DNA from: Dyadobacter sp. CY347
GTDB lineage: Bacteria; Bacteroidota; Bacteroidia; Cytophagales; Spirosomataceae
Length of the DNA stretch: 64,000 bases
Direction of reading: 5' to 3'
Assembly (NCBI RefSeq): GCF_021502655.1
Contig: NZ_JAKFFT010000013.1
Coordinates: 1 to 64,000 of the forward strand
The notes beneath the pieces were generated by a model. It was not told where the DNA came from. It searched no databases and saw only the letters and a program-made list of their open reading frames with translations. The position numbers were made by a program, and so were the translations under genes. Shown here in pieces: positions 43,522 through 52,718 of the stretch. How positions within the stretch are numbered: the stretch's first letter is position 1; each line of letters opens with the position of its first letter.

Positions 43522-44018
43522 CTGTCGAGTATTGCCTCAATTCTAGTGTATTTTTATTATCATAACTTGGTGTAAACCGGGTGTTAAAATTAAAACAGCT
43601 TTTCTGTCGAGTATTGCCTCATTTTATCTTCAAGGGCAATTTCATTTCACTGTTATAGATCCTCAAACCATTTAATATGTGCGGTTGTGAGCCAAATAAT
43701 GTATGAATATGAGTGATGCTGTCGAGTGTTGCCTCAGACTTATGTAAAAGTTTGATTTGCGAGTTTGTGAAGGTGATTAACTGTCGAGTGTTGCCACAAA
43801 TCTGTCGAGAGTTGTCACATTGCTGTCGAGTATTGCACTTTTGTTGTCGAAAGTTGCCACATTGCTGTCAAGTATTGCCTCATAAATACACTTTACTGTC
43901 GTTCCTGGCCACATTGCTGTCGAGTATCGTCACGCTTATACCATAGTTGTCGAGCTTTGCCACAGAAAAAACAGTGTCTAAGAGCACGAAACATCAATTG
44001 CTGTCGAGCTTTGCCACC
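43522..44018. repeat. Iteron array, probable plasmid origin of replication
   Basis: Twelve 18-bp copies close to CTGTCGAGTRTTGCCACA start at 43522, 43604, 43719, 43781, 43802, 43823, 43844, 43865, 43896, 43917, 43947 and 44001. The core (43781-43882) has exact 21-bp spacing, then 31, 21, 30 and 54 bp. Spacing near whole helical turns and position right after rep are typical for iteron origins. Confidence 0.9.
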
Positions 44019-45207
44019 ATATATATAACTGTTATAAAAACATATAATAGTGAAAAAAGGAAAATCGGTATTCGTTCCTTCGTCACTCATATCATATTTT
44101 ATTACCATACACACAAAATCGGCCTGCGTCGCTACGCGCACGCTAAAAAGGTCATTTGGTGGGTTGTGTTTGCTACAATTTTAATTTTTTGATACTGGGT
44201 AGCATGACAAAATAAGATTAGGAATTTTGATTATGCGGAATAGATGTTCGAAAATGCGGAAAAACTAAGTTTTTAGTTATACTGATTTTTAATTATGTGC
44301 GCCTTTTTGGCAGTCTTTTTGAGTTTTTGTAAAAAGTGTTCCACAGCAAGTATCAAGTCAGAAAATCAGGCCAATAACACATTCCGGACGGTATTGTATT
44401 TCTATGCTTGCAAAAAAGATCCAATAATTCACCCGCTGACAGCACTGTTACCTAAACAGGATCAGCCTGAACTCTCCCGTTAGTTTATAAGCTTCGCCTA
44501 AAAGTGATCGTCGAATGGACTGAGCTTTCCGATTATATTCTCATAAAAAGGAAAGGAACACTAGGAAGAATCGATTCAGCGAGATCGTGGCCATTCTAAA
44601 GCAGCAAGAAAACGCAGAAATAGTTGTTCTGAATACCGGTGAGCATGGAATAAGCTTGTAGCTGAACCATGCAAAAGGCTGATCATCAATGTGATTAACT
44701 ATTATCACTTACTACTGCTCTCTCAACAGATTTGCAATTGTAAAACAGCCGAACGAAAGGAAAAATCAATAAAGTTGATTTCCCTGACATCTATACATAA
44801 CTGGCATCACATCAATTAACATGGTGAATTAGATTTCAGTGGAAAAGCAATCTACACCAACCTTTGACGTGGATGCGATTTTAATCTTTTTCACGGCTGA
44901 TGATTGGTTTACTTGTCAACGACCTTACATTAAATTGATTTTACGCGAGGCTTGGAGGGACAATTGTACGTAGAGTAGTTTTAATAACCATTTGCCGTCA
45001 AAAGAATAATTTTGACCGCCTTTTTTGCAAAAAGCCGGTATAGTAACTCTGGACAGCACTTCACAAAAATTAACAATTTTCAGAACGTACGTTCACAAAC
45101 GTTAACAGGCCTGGGTTGAATACCATTTTAACAAGAGTCAACTTTGCCCATAAAAAACGCCGAGCTCAATTTAGGCCGCCAATTCTTCCAACAAAAAAGC
45201 AACAAGT
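44019..45207. other. Gene-free 1.2-kb stretch after the origin
   Basis: AT-rich. A 62-codon frame at 44295-44483 lacks any recognisable domain. I see no supported gene, promoter array or repeat. Confidence 0.4.
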
Positions 45208-46401
45208 ATGTCAAAATTTTTTCTCTTAACCATTTGGGCATTTTTCATCCTTTTATTTAAAGCCGACGCCCAACAACTTATTATTTCACCGCAGATCCGA
45301 TTACCAAGGGACTCCACACTTAAAAACAATCTGATCGCCTCGCTAAAACAATTCTTGAACAGCAAGGAGCTTCCCAATCAGAAAAACGGATCCGTCTTGC
45401 CCGGAACGCTCTCAGAAACCTCGTTACTACTTGACGAATTCAAGCAGATTGAGATAGATCAGGAATCCCAAGACAGTATTTTCTTTAAACCATATCTTAT
45501 AAACTTGATCGAAGCACGAGATAGTACTTATAGCCTTCAGCTTTCCTATATGGGTATTCGTAACACTCAGCCGACGCTTCGTGCCTGCTTTAAGCTATCG
45601 GCAAAAAGGGAAGGGTCACGGTTCCTCTTTTTTTCTCCATTCAAGCAGAATACGAAAGGTTGGAAGTTAAACCGCGTTGGTTTGACGGACTTTTTCTATC
45701 GTGAACATCTGAATGAAGCCAACGTGCAGGCATATCAGAAAATGATAGAGTCCTTTGATAAAATAATAGGTGCTCCATCCATTGCAACGCGCTACTACTG
45801 TGCTGATAACTTTGAAGATGCACTCATGCTCGCAGGTGTTAACTATAAATCGGACTACAATGGTTATTCAAAAAGCAGGCTAACTTCTTTGGAGAACGAT
45901 ACGTTGTTGGTTTTGGATGGCAGATTTTCCAACCATTTTGATAACATTGATCCACACGATTTATTCCATGAAAGACTTCATTTGGTCATTGAGCCAGATA
46001 TAATTAACCGCCCTGTAGATGAAGGATGCGCTTATTTGTACGGTGGAAGCTGGGGGATAGGCTGGCCGACGATTCTTGCTCAGTTTATAGACTATGCCGC
46101 GAAAAATAAGCACTCCGATTGGTTAACCCTTTATTTGGAAAGGGAATACTTTACGCAGCCGAAGCAAATGAACAAATCCATTACTGCTGATCAAAGACTT
46201 AGTATCTCTTATGTAATTAACGCGCTTATCGTAAAGAAGCTAGAGCGTGAAAAAGGATTTGGAGCAGTGAAAGAGTTGTTGAGTTGCGGGAAGAGTGAGA
46301 AGGGCGATGCCAATTATTTCGTAGCGCTTGCGAAAACTGCAGGTATTACTAAAGCAAATTTCAATAAAGCTGTATGGGAACTTATAGAATGCAACAAATA
46401 A
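45208..46401 (+). CDS. Secreted protein with predicted zinc-metallopeptidase motif
   Basis: 397 residues. Signal peptide MSKFFLLTIWAFFILLFKADA. In the middle, DPHDLFHERLHLVIEPD contains HExxH as HERLH (254-258), followed 14 residues later by PVDEGCAYLYGG with E272 as possible third zinc ligand, a gluzincin-like arrangement. The N-terminal half (with SDSIFFKPYLINLIEARDSTYSLQ) is beta-rich and unrecognised. I infer a secreted metallopeptidase-fold protein with an unknown substrate. It sits between the replication origin and the mobilization genes. Confidence 0.75.
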   Translation: MSKFFLLTIWAFFILLFKADAQQLIISPQIRLPRDSTLKNNLIASLKQFLNSKELPNQKNGSVLPGTLSETSLLLDEFKQIEIDQESQDSIFFKPYLINLIEARDSTYSLQLSYMGIRNTQPTLRACFKLSAKREGSRFLFFSPFKQNTKGWKLNRVGLTDFFYREHLNEANVQAYQKMIESFDKIIGAPSIATRYYCADNFEDALMLAGVNYKSDYNGYSKSRLTSLENDTLLVLDGRFSNHFDNIDPHDLFHERLHLVIEPDIINRPVDEGCAYLYGGSWGIGWPTILAQFIDYAAKNKHSDWLTLYLEREYFTQPKQMNKSITADQRLSISYVINALIVKKLEREKGFGAVKELLSCGKSEKGDANYFVALAKTAGITKANFNKAVWELIECNK

Positions 46402-46679
46402 GAAATGCCAACCGGTTTGCAAGCCAGGATTTAGTTTAGATTATTTTCCGTTTCATGTAATTCTATATTTTTGACAGACTATAAGTTTTAATATAAGAGG
46501 TGCCAGATAGCAGTTTCTAGGACTGGAAGGATACTAAGCAATGCTATTTTTTATTTTTTTTTGTTAATATATGCAGTGTACAAGCAATGCTTAAACGAAT
46601 TAGGTTGTGCTGAGAATTCGTTATTCTTGATAATAGCACCTGATTTTGGTTTACAAAATCCATGGACAAAAGCGTGCGT

Positions 46680-46990
46680 TTATTAGTTTAGCCCCATTTG
46701 AATAGAACCGGTCAGATTTAATACATCCCAATTAATATTTCCGTTTCCAATCGCGTGCCCAAATATATTCTCCTGGAAAGGTTTACTGGCAAGATAACGG
46801 ATGGAACAGGCCGGTTATACTTTTTACGTGCTGCCTGTTCGTATTTGTTGGGGCTTGTAACATCCTCAGGAACAGGCCAACCTATGTCTGCAATATTATT
46901 TTCTTTGCAATATTCAACGACGTCGTCATGTGTCTTCCCATTTTTAGGATCGGGTCTAATATGTAATTGCCAAAGCTTTTTTTTATATGC
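46680..46990 (-). pseudogene. Frameshifted remnant of an unrecognised protein
   Basis: One frame reads LWQLHIRPDPKNGKTHDDVV, then EYCKENNIADIGWPVPEDV and ends; the shifted frame continues with GEYIWARDWKRKY and LGCIKSDRFYSN. The two halves look like consecutive parts of one protein separated by a frameshift. The family resembles hypothetical bacterial proteins with a WARD/W-K-x-x-YYLG segment; I cannot name it. Confidence 0.45.
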
Positions 46991-47116
46991 GAACGGTTGA
47001 TTTTAAACAAGATAAAAACAATAGTTTACTACTACCGCTGACATGGGTTTTATCACTTAATAAAGCCAAATGTTGGATATAGACAAGTTATATCGTTCCG
47101 GACATATTCTACCGTT

Positions 47117-47599
47117 TTATTCCTCACGGTTAATGAGTATAATGCCTTTTTTGTCCTCCGTGACCAGATAATTTTCTTTTGGAATGAAAATTTCTCCCTT
47201 GTCATTGCGTTCAAAGTACTTGGAAACGAAATTCCACTTTGTTTCAGCAAGCTCAATTTTCTCCTGATCGGCAATTGCATCTTTAATTACGAACGTTGCC
47301 AGGCAGCCCAATATAAAAGCTGAAAAGATCAGGCTTACGGCCACAATGTTTTGACCAATGCCAGTAGACAGGTTCCCCCACCATATGGTCCAGGCAGAAG
47401 CGTTATGCCCATAGTGGTTATTATAAGTAACCGGCTTGATCGTTTCATTCACCTTCGCAGCGGCCTGGTCAATCTGGTCAACGGATTTCTCGACAGCCAG
47501 CATCAGTGGCACGATCTCCGGCTCGATTGCTGATTCTGATAAGTTAAAACGGAGTGCCAGCCTGTGGCGCTCCGCAGCGACGTTTGTATGTTTTTCCAT
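47117..47599 (-). CDS. Membrane protein of the mobilization module, hypothetical
   Basis: 160 residues. A cytoplasmic N-terminal half is followed by an aromatic stretch (NHYGHNASAWTIWWGN) and one strong transmembrane helix (IVAVSLIFSAFILGCLATFVI, about 84-105), then a charged C-terminal part. It begins at the stop codon of the ParA-like ATPase gene (TAATG overlap), so they are translationally coupled. Not recognised by family. Being paired with an ATPase next to a relaxase, it may anchor mobilization proteins to the membrane (inference). Confidence 0.75.
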   Translation of the reverse strand: MEKHTNVAAERHRLALRFNLSESAIEPEIVPLMLAVEKSVDQIDQAAAKVNETIKPVTYNNHYGHNASAWTIWWGNLSTGIGQNIVAVSLIFSAFILGCLATFVIKDAIADQEKIELAETKWNFVSKYFERNDKGEIFIPKENYLVTEDKKGIILINREE

Positions 47600-48306
47600 T
47601 AGCTAATAATTTCCTGTATTTCCTTCTGTTTTTTACGGTACATGATCCTGGACATCATACCCAAGGATGCCGGATCCGGATCAGGCTTGCTGATCAGGTT
47701 GATTATCTCGGTAACAGCCCCACCACTTCCCAGGTCACCAAATTGTTTGCAATCAATCCCAAGCTCTTTAAGTTTTTCAACTGCTTTTTCAGCCGTTTCC
47801 CTGCCGCCAAAGGTGCCCATATTGACCACCATTGTTATAGGGAATTGCCCGGCAATTCCAGCAGACACCGCGTTGTAATAATTTACGCAGGAAGCCAGGG
47901 CATCACGTCCTGCAACAATGACAAATAAACGCAGCATAGTGTCCCTATCTGCCAGTTCCCTGCGCAGTTCATCAGCCAGGTCATCTTCTTGCAGCAAGCG
48001 TAAGAATTCAGCCGATTCAGGTGCGCCAAAATCAATGTAATAATTTTCAGATTTCCCCTTGGACAACCTATCGAGCAGATCAACAATTACATCCCGTTCC
48101 ATTTTTTTGTACTCATTGAGTATAGAGAAACTCCGGACACGCTCTTTGCCCACTACTGCGCCCAGACGCCCGATGGATGTGCCCGTAGATTCGTCCAGGT
48201 CAATAAAATTTGTTTTCTGTTCTTTCTGGTTTTGTGCTACAAACCATATAAACAGTGATTTGCCTACGCCACCTTTTGACTGTAATACCAGATTAATTTG
48301 CTTCAT
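47599..48306 (-). CDS. ParA/MinD-type P-loop ATPase of the mobilization module
   Basis: 235 residues. Deviant Walker A SKGGVGKS (K11 and K16) close to the N-terminus and NFIDLDESTGTS (about 33-44) for the Walker A' aspartate region. Unlike parA at 41424, it has no adjacent centromere-like repeats and it lies in the mobilization cluster, in the same operon as a membrane protein and a proline-rich protein. ATPases of this kind occur beside relaxases in Bacteroidota mobilizable elements (MobD-like) and may position the transfer complex; this role is inferred. The start ATG at 48306 is 35 nt after the end of the preceding gene. Confidence 0.85.
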   Translation of the reverse strand: MKQINLVLQSKGGVGKSLFIWFVAQNQKEQKTNFIDLDESTGTSIGRLGAVVGKERVRSFSILNEYKKMERDVIVDLLDRLSKGKSENYYIDFGAPESAEFLRLLQEDDLADELRRELADRDTMLRLFVIVAGRDALASCVNYYNAVSAGIAGQFPITMVVNMGTFGGRETAEKAVEKLKELGIDCKQFGDLGSGGAVTEIINLISKPDPDPASLGMMSRIMYRKKQKEIQEIIS

Positions 48307-48340
48307 GCTAATAGTTATTGATTATTAATAAAGTACAATA

Positions 48341-48727
48341 TCAGAAATCAGTAAAATCCATTCCTGGATCTTTCTTACCTTTTGGTTCTTTTGTGGCTTT
48401 TTCAACGATTGTACCCAAATCCTGTTCAGGCAGGGCAGGAGGGAAGGCCGCCAGGTCCGATGGTTGGGTGACTGGCGGGCCTGGTGCAACCACCAGCGGG
48501 GCAAGCTGGGCGGCCTGCTTGGTTTTACGTCTTCTTTTCAGGTTGTAGATGGCATCTTCTGTAATGTCAATACCGAGCTCATCTTTGACCTGGCGGATCA
48601 TGATCTGAGCCGGGATGTCAAAGAGGTAATCGCCATAGTACCTGGCCAGCAGATCAAAGCGACCTTTCAGCTTCATTTCAAATGCCTGCAAGACATACTT
48701 TTTATCCATAGGACAAGAAAAAGACAT
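48341..48727 (-). CDS. Mobilization-module hypothetical protein with proline-rich tail
   Basis: 128 residues; Met7 (48709) is an alternative start. The N-terminal 60 residues look like a helical DNA-binding module (KYVLQAFEMKLKGRFDLLAR, then IMIRQVKDELGIDITEDAIYN and a KRRRKT basic patch). The rest is a flexible Pro/Ala/Gln-rich tail ending MDFTDF. I do not recognise it. As first gene of a leftward operon with the ParA-like ATPase, and divergent from mobC, it may bind the oriT region. Confidence 0.75.
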   Translation of the reverse strand: MSFSCPMDKKYVLQAFEMKLKGRFDLLARYYGDYLFDIPAQIMIRQVKDELGIDITEDAIYNLKRRRKTKQAAQLAPLVVAPGPPVTQPSDLAAFPPALPEQDLGTIVEKATKEPKGKKDPGMDFTDF

Positions 48728-48992
48728 TTTTTAAACAACTATAAAACGAAAATAGAACAGAAATATTTAATATTTAACAAATGGCCGAGAAAAAAGTAAA
48801 AAAAGAGTTACTTGCCCTTATATTCGTGCGTTTGTTGTTTGTGAGAAGGTAAAGCAAGCCATGTGTTTGTATATACAAACTTTCGCTTCGCTTCAAATTT
48901 GCATCTCCAAACACGCCGGTCGTGCCTCCCTTGACTTGCCGGGGCGCTGCCCCAAACCCCGGTGTCACGGACACCTTTTTATATTTTAGGCT
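48728..48992. other. Candidate origin of transfer (oriT)
   Basis: This is the divergent gap between the two halves of the mobilization module. It contains a perfect 16-bp palindrome GTTTGTATATACAAAC (48865-48880), a GC hairpin GGGGC/GCCCC (48941-48953), and a hairpin with T tract (48961-48977). Base composition turns GC-rich at about 48900. The nick site cannot be pinned down from sequence alone. Confidence 0.5.
48961..48980 (+). terminator. Hairpin plus T tract just upstream of mobC
   Basis: GGTGTC (48961-48966) and GACACC (48970-48975) with a 3-nt loop, followed by TTTTT. It looks like an intrinsic terminator placed 18 bp before the mobC start, which could insulate or attenuate the relaxase operon. 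Confidence 0.6.
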
Positions 48993-49331
48993 ATGGAAGA
49001 CAATGATAAGAACCCGCATTATGAAGCCCGCAAGGCCGGAGCAGCCAGGCGGGAAAACAAAGGTAAAATGATCCCTGTCCGGGTAACCGAACATGAGCAT
49101 GCACAAATCAGGGCGAACGCGATCCTGGCCGGCCTGAGCGTATCAGAATACCTGCGCCGGCTAAGCACCGGCCATCAGGTGCAGGCGCGATTTGAGAAGG
49201 AAGAAAAGCGCAACTTGCAAGGCATCGGCACTAACCTGAACCAGCTGGCCGCATATGCCAACAAAGGCTTCTTTTATGAGAAGCCTTTGCTTGAAGTTTT
49301 GGAACAACTTAAAAAAATACTAAAAGCATGA
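48993..49331 (+). CDS. mobC: MobC-like relaxosome protein
   Basis: 112 residues. A basic N-terminus (ARKAGAARRENKGKM) leads into IPVRVTEHEHAQIRANAILAGLSVSEYLRRL, a ribbon-helix-helix-type DNA-binding unit. The C-terminal half contains LQGIGTNLNQLAAYANKG, the signature of the MobC family (I-G-x-N-L-N-Q). MobC helps open oriT DNA for the relaxase. Its last codons overlap the relaxase start (ATGA), giving coupled translation. The region is more GC-rich than the surroundings, consistent with acquisition as a unit. Confidence 0.9.
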   Translation: MEDNDKNPHYEARKAGAARRENKGKMIPVRVTEHEHAQIRANAILAGLSVSEYLRRLSTGHQVQARFEKEEKRNLQGIGTNLNQLAAYANKGFFYEKPLLEVLEQLKKILKA

Positions 49332-50152
49332 TCGCCAAAACATCGATCGGATCGAGCTTTTCAGGTGCAATCCATTACGGGGCAGGCTATTCTGTGGAAG
49401 GAAAAGAGATAATGGGCAAAGCAGATTTGCTGGTCACACACAACGTGGTTTCGCGTGACCCGGAGGGCATTGCCGCCGAGATGCAGCAGGAGGCGTCTTA
49501 CAGCCGGTGCAAGACACCGGTGTGGCATTCGTCTATCAGCTGGAAGCCGGAAGAGAAACCTACGCGTGAGCAAATGATCGAGACGGCCAACCGGTATTGT
49601 CAAAAGATGGGGGCTGACCCGAAAGACCACCAGATTGCAGTTTATGAGCACCATGACAAGCCGCACCAGCATATCCATGTTTATATCAACCGCGTACCGA
49701 CGGATGGGAGCAAGGCGCTGGAAACTTCGCACAATTATGCTCGTAATGTGCGGATCTGCAAAGAGATCACGCAGGAGCTAGGTTTTTCGAAGCTCGAAAA
49801 GCTGGAAGAAGGAAAACTGCGCCATGTGGCGGTCAACCAGGAGGAAGCACAAAAGGTCGTAAATATTGCAATTAAGGCTGCTTTGAAAGAAGAATCCGAC
49901 ACGCCGGAAGACATGGAGCGGCGGCTGAAAAAAAAAGGGATCGAGTGCAAATATAAGATCGAAGAAGGTAGGCTAAAATATTCGAGTTACAGCTATCAGA
50001 GCGTACCCATTAAGGGGCAGGATGTTGGCTTTACCGCCAAACAGTTACAGGCTAGGCTAGACAAGAACCTCGAACTTAAAAAGGAGCAGTTGCAGCAAGT
50101 CAAACCGGAGCCAGAGCGCAAGCAGAAACGCGGCCACAAGATGGGCTTTTAA
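49328..50152 (+). CDS. mobA: Relaxase (MobA/VirD2-type mobilization nuclease)
   Basis: 274 residues. The N-terminal relaxase domain (about 1-160) has the expected order: IAKTSIGSSFSGAIHYGAG at the start, a KMGADPKDHQIAVYEHHDKPHQHIHVYINRV segment containing the HxHxH metal-binding triad H113, H115, H117, and a C-terminal basic region (EPERKQKRGHKMGF). Motif I tyrosine may be Y17 (HYGAGYS region), uncertain. It is short for the family; the C-terminal helicase or oligomerisation part is absent. It nicks oriT and leads the strand into the recipient through a helper conjugation system, since no type IV secretion genes are visible. Confidence 0.9.
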   Translation: MIAKTSIGSSFSGAIHYGAGYSVEGKEIMGKADLLVTHNVVSRDPEGIAAEMQQEASYSRCKTPVWHSSISWKPEEKPTREQMIETANRYCQKMGADPKDHQIAVYEHHDKPHQHIHVYINRVPTDGSKALETSHNYARNVRICKEITQELGFSKLEKLEEGKLRHVAVNQEEAQKVVNIAIKAALKEESDTPEDMERRLKKKGIECKYKIEEGRLKYSSYSYQSVPIKGQDVGFTAKQLQARLDKNLELKKEQLQQVKPEPERKQKRGHKMGF

Positions 50153-50359
50153 TTTTCTTCTTGAAATTTATTTTAAAGACATGCAGCCTACATTACCATA
50201 TTGTTGGTATTGGCATTTAAATGCCTACGGATCAATTGTTCGATTATAGCAAATTGGGCCATTTAATTGCATGGTTATGTTGGCAGCCGCCAATCAGGAT
50301 GGGCTAGTTGGATACCTGGCAAAAGAAAGTCTTGCCATTAAAGAAAGTTTCGAATCATG

Positions 50360-50990
50360 GCTACCATACTCTTATTTATTGATTGTCGGAAAGTAGGATA
50401 TATTTTCTTGGATCCGTACTTACAAATCATAGAATCTTCGGTTATTGGAATTGTCATATTTCTACATTATGTATTGCCAACAGCAAGCTTTGGTCTGCAC
50501 TTACTTCTCCCATTTGTCGTTTAATCATTAAGCGCTCGCTTGAGGTAACAACTTTGTATTGCAGTTAGCCTCCAGATACACGATCTGGCCATAGTTCAAT
50601 TTTTTGGTCCTTCCCTCAGTCTGCAATAGTAAATGATTGCTTATAATCTCCGAAGGAATTCAGGTTTGGTAGTCATTTTAGGATTCAGCTTTTCTACAAC
50701 ACGGTCAATGGCGATAATGAAGCGTTCTATGGACAAAGGTTTCAACAGATAATCGCAGGCAGCCAAGTCAATGCATCGGTTGCAAATTCCTTATATAACT
50801 GTAGTGAAACCACTAGGGGAGTGTTTTTCAGTGTTTTTAAAAGTTTAATCCCCGACCGCACTAGCATATTGATATCCATCAACAACAGATCAACTGGTTG
50901 CTCCTGTATTTTCTCGCCAGCTTTGAAGGCATCGCTGCATAGCCCTACAACGCGCAGCACAGGGAGCAGTTTGCGGTATTCGACCAATAG
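50360..50990 (-). pseudogene. Remnant of a LytTR-family response regulator
   Basis: Receiver fragment with PVDLLLMDINMLVRSGIKLL (D of LMDIN is the phospho-acceptor) at 50742-50987, then in another frame AACDYLLKPLSIERFIIAID, then LNYGQIVYLEANCNTKLL, the start of a LytTR DNA-binding domain. Stops and frameshifts break it in at least two places. No kinase partner is nearby. Confidence 0.6.
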
Positions 50991-51018
50991 TGTAGCATGC
51001 GTGTTTCACTAGGTTGAT

Positions 51019-51082
51019 TTATATTTTTTTATACTTATTAATATTAGTTAAAGGTTTGGCTGTCTCCGTTGCTTTACCTTTG
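51019..51082 (+). promoter_or_regulatory. Phased A/T array promoter (site h)
   Basis: Blocks at about 10-bp spacing with TTTATATTTTTTTATACTTA then TTAA at 51038-51041, exactly 33 nt before TACCTTTG (51075-51082). It faces the secreted hydrolase gene at 51309, 227 nt downstream. Confidence 0.65.
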
Positions 51083-51308
51083 TTTTACAAGATTTTGAAA
51101 AACGCCGAGATCAAATATTATCGAAATAGTATTCTTCCTGAATTGATTGAGGATCTTAAATTCTGTGATCGAATATGCCAGGACTGATGATTTATAAGTG
51201 CGTTTTTTGCCTGATCTTAGTTTGACATCACACTAATCTCAAATTAAGTGGATGCCAGTAAATATAAAAGATCAAATACGGCTAAAATGCTCATAGATAT
51301 TTTGCATT

Positions 51309-52718
51309 ATGACAGCTAAAATCAGTTACCTTTTCTACTCTACAACGGTCTATACCATCCTATGTGTATTTTCAGCTACCGCTCAACCATTTGAACCAGG
51401 TGTAACATACTTTGGGGCTAATAATTACATTGAGTATCGGGCAGGTAATTTACCTATCATCCTCACGGCACCGCATGGCGGAAAGCTAATTCCCTTATCC
51501 ATTCCTGACCGGAATTGTATAGGTTGTAATTATATTTCTGACGCAAATACAGACGATTTAGCGATTAAAATGGACATGGCTTTACGTTCGTCCATGGGTG
51601 GGTATCCGCACATCATCATCAATCACTTGCATCGAAAAAAAATGGATGCCAACCGTGAAATCGTTGAAGCTGCTGATGGCAACTTGGAAGCAGAGGCCGC
51701 CTGGAAGGAATGGGAAGCCTTTATTTTGGCAGCTAAAGCAGATATTGTGAAACAAACGGGTAAAGGGTTATTGATCGACATACATGGGCATGGGCATGAT
51801 AATCAAAGGATTGAGGTAGGGTTCGATTTGTCGGGTAACGAATTACGACTTTCTGACGCTACGTTAGTGAGTACATTGTATCGGGACAAAACATCCATAA
51901 AATACAATATTATCAACAATTTGACCGGTAAGAATACGCCGGAAATGATACGCGGTGAGTTTGCATTGGGTACCTTACTAGCCGCTCGAGGATACCCCTC
52001 TGTTCCTTCTCAACAAGACGTAGCTCCCTTAGATGGTGAACCTTATTTTGAAGGTGGCTATAATATCGAACGTTATGGTAGTACGGATGGTTCGACCATA
52101 GACGCCATTCAAATCGAGTGCAATATGACAAACGTTCGGGATTCACCTAAGAATCGTACTGCTTTTGCGGCGAAATCGGCGGACGCTTTAAAGGCTTATA
52201 TGTTAAAACATTATGGAGACTTAAATTCACTACCCGTCACAATAACACGTTTCATTGGCGAGCATAAAGACAGTGTCAATTACCTGACATGGCAAACCGC
52301 AGATGAAATCAATAACAAAGGTTTTCAGATAGAACGTTTAGGGTTGAAAAGTAAATGGCAAGTATTGGGTTTTGTTAATGCAAATGGCGAGGCGTCTACC
52401 TATGACTTTACCGACAACCAACCCCTACATATGTCTTACTATCGCCTGCGCCAAATAGACATTGATGGCAAAGAAACGTTCTCAAGAGTCATATTCGTTT
52501 CTTCAAAAAAGAAATATAGACTCAAACTGTATCCCTCCGTAACCAGTGACTTTTTGACATTAGAAACAACTTCAACGGATAACTTCTTGATTGTCAATTT
52601 ACTTGGGCAAACAGTTAGTACTGGTAAAACTACTCGGCAGATAGATGTCTCTTCTTTATCACAAGGTATTTATATTATTAGAATCGGAAGAGAGCAAACG
52701 AAGTTTGTGAAGCTTTAA
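51309..52718 (+). CDS. N-formylglutamate-amidohydrolase-like secreted protein with T9SS sorting domain
   Basis: 469 residues. Signal peptide to about residue 26 (SATA). Catalytic-type domain of about 250 residues: LTAPHGGKLIP (54-61), INHLHRKKMDANRE (a zinc/substrate-binding segment), DIHGHGHD (157-164) with further H and E residues, all characteristic of the FGase fold. A fibronectin-like linker (LTWQTADEINNKGFQIERL) is followed by a type A T9SS sorting domain (LYPSVTSDFLTLE, SQGIYIIRIGREQT). It is expected to be exported and surface-anchored by T9SS, cutting an unknown N-acyl or N-formyl substrate. Array promoter h lies 227 nt upstream. Confidence 0.88.
   Translation: MTAKISYLFYSTTVYTILCVFSATAQPFEPGVTYFGANNYIEYRAGNLPIILTAPHGGKLIPLSIPDRNCIGCNYISDANTDDLAIKMDMALRSSMGGYPHIIINHLHRKKMDANREIVEAADGNLEAEAAWKEWEAFILAAKADIVKQTGKGLLIDIHGHGHDNQRIEVGFDLSGNELRLSDATLVSTLYRDKTSIKYNIINNLTGKNTPEMIRGEFALGTLLAARGYPSVPSQQDVAPLDGEPYFEGGYNIERYGSTDGSTIDAIQIECNMTNVRDSPKNRTAFAAKSADALKAYMLKHYGDLNSLPVTITRFIGEHKDSVNYLTWQTADEINNKGFQIERLGLKSKWQVLGFVNANGEASTYDFTDNQPLHMSYYRLRQIDIDGKETFSRVIFVSSKKKYRLKLYPSVTSDFLTLETTSTDNFLIVNLLGQTVSTGKTTRQIDVSSLSQGIYIIRIGREQTKFVKL

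Noticed and set aside
43522..44018. Regularly spaced repeats resembling a CRISPR array
   Set aside because: Repeats are only 18 bp with 3-bp gaps in the core, spacing varies elsewhere, and there are no cas genes. Position after rep fits iterons.
49361..49732. 123-codon minus-strand frame inside the relaxase gene
   Set aside because: It is the shadow of the relaxase coding region in GC-rich DNA.
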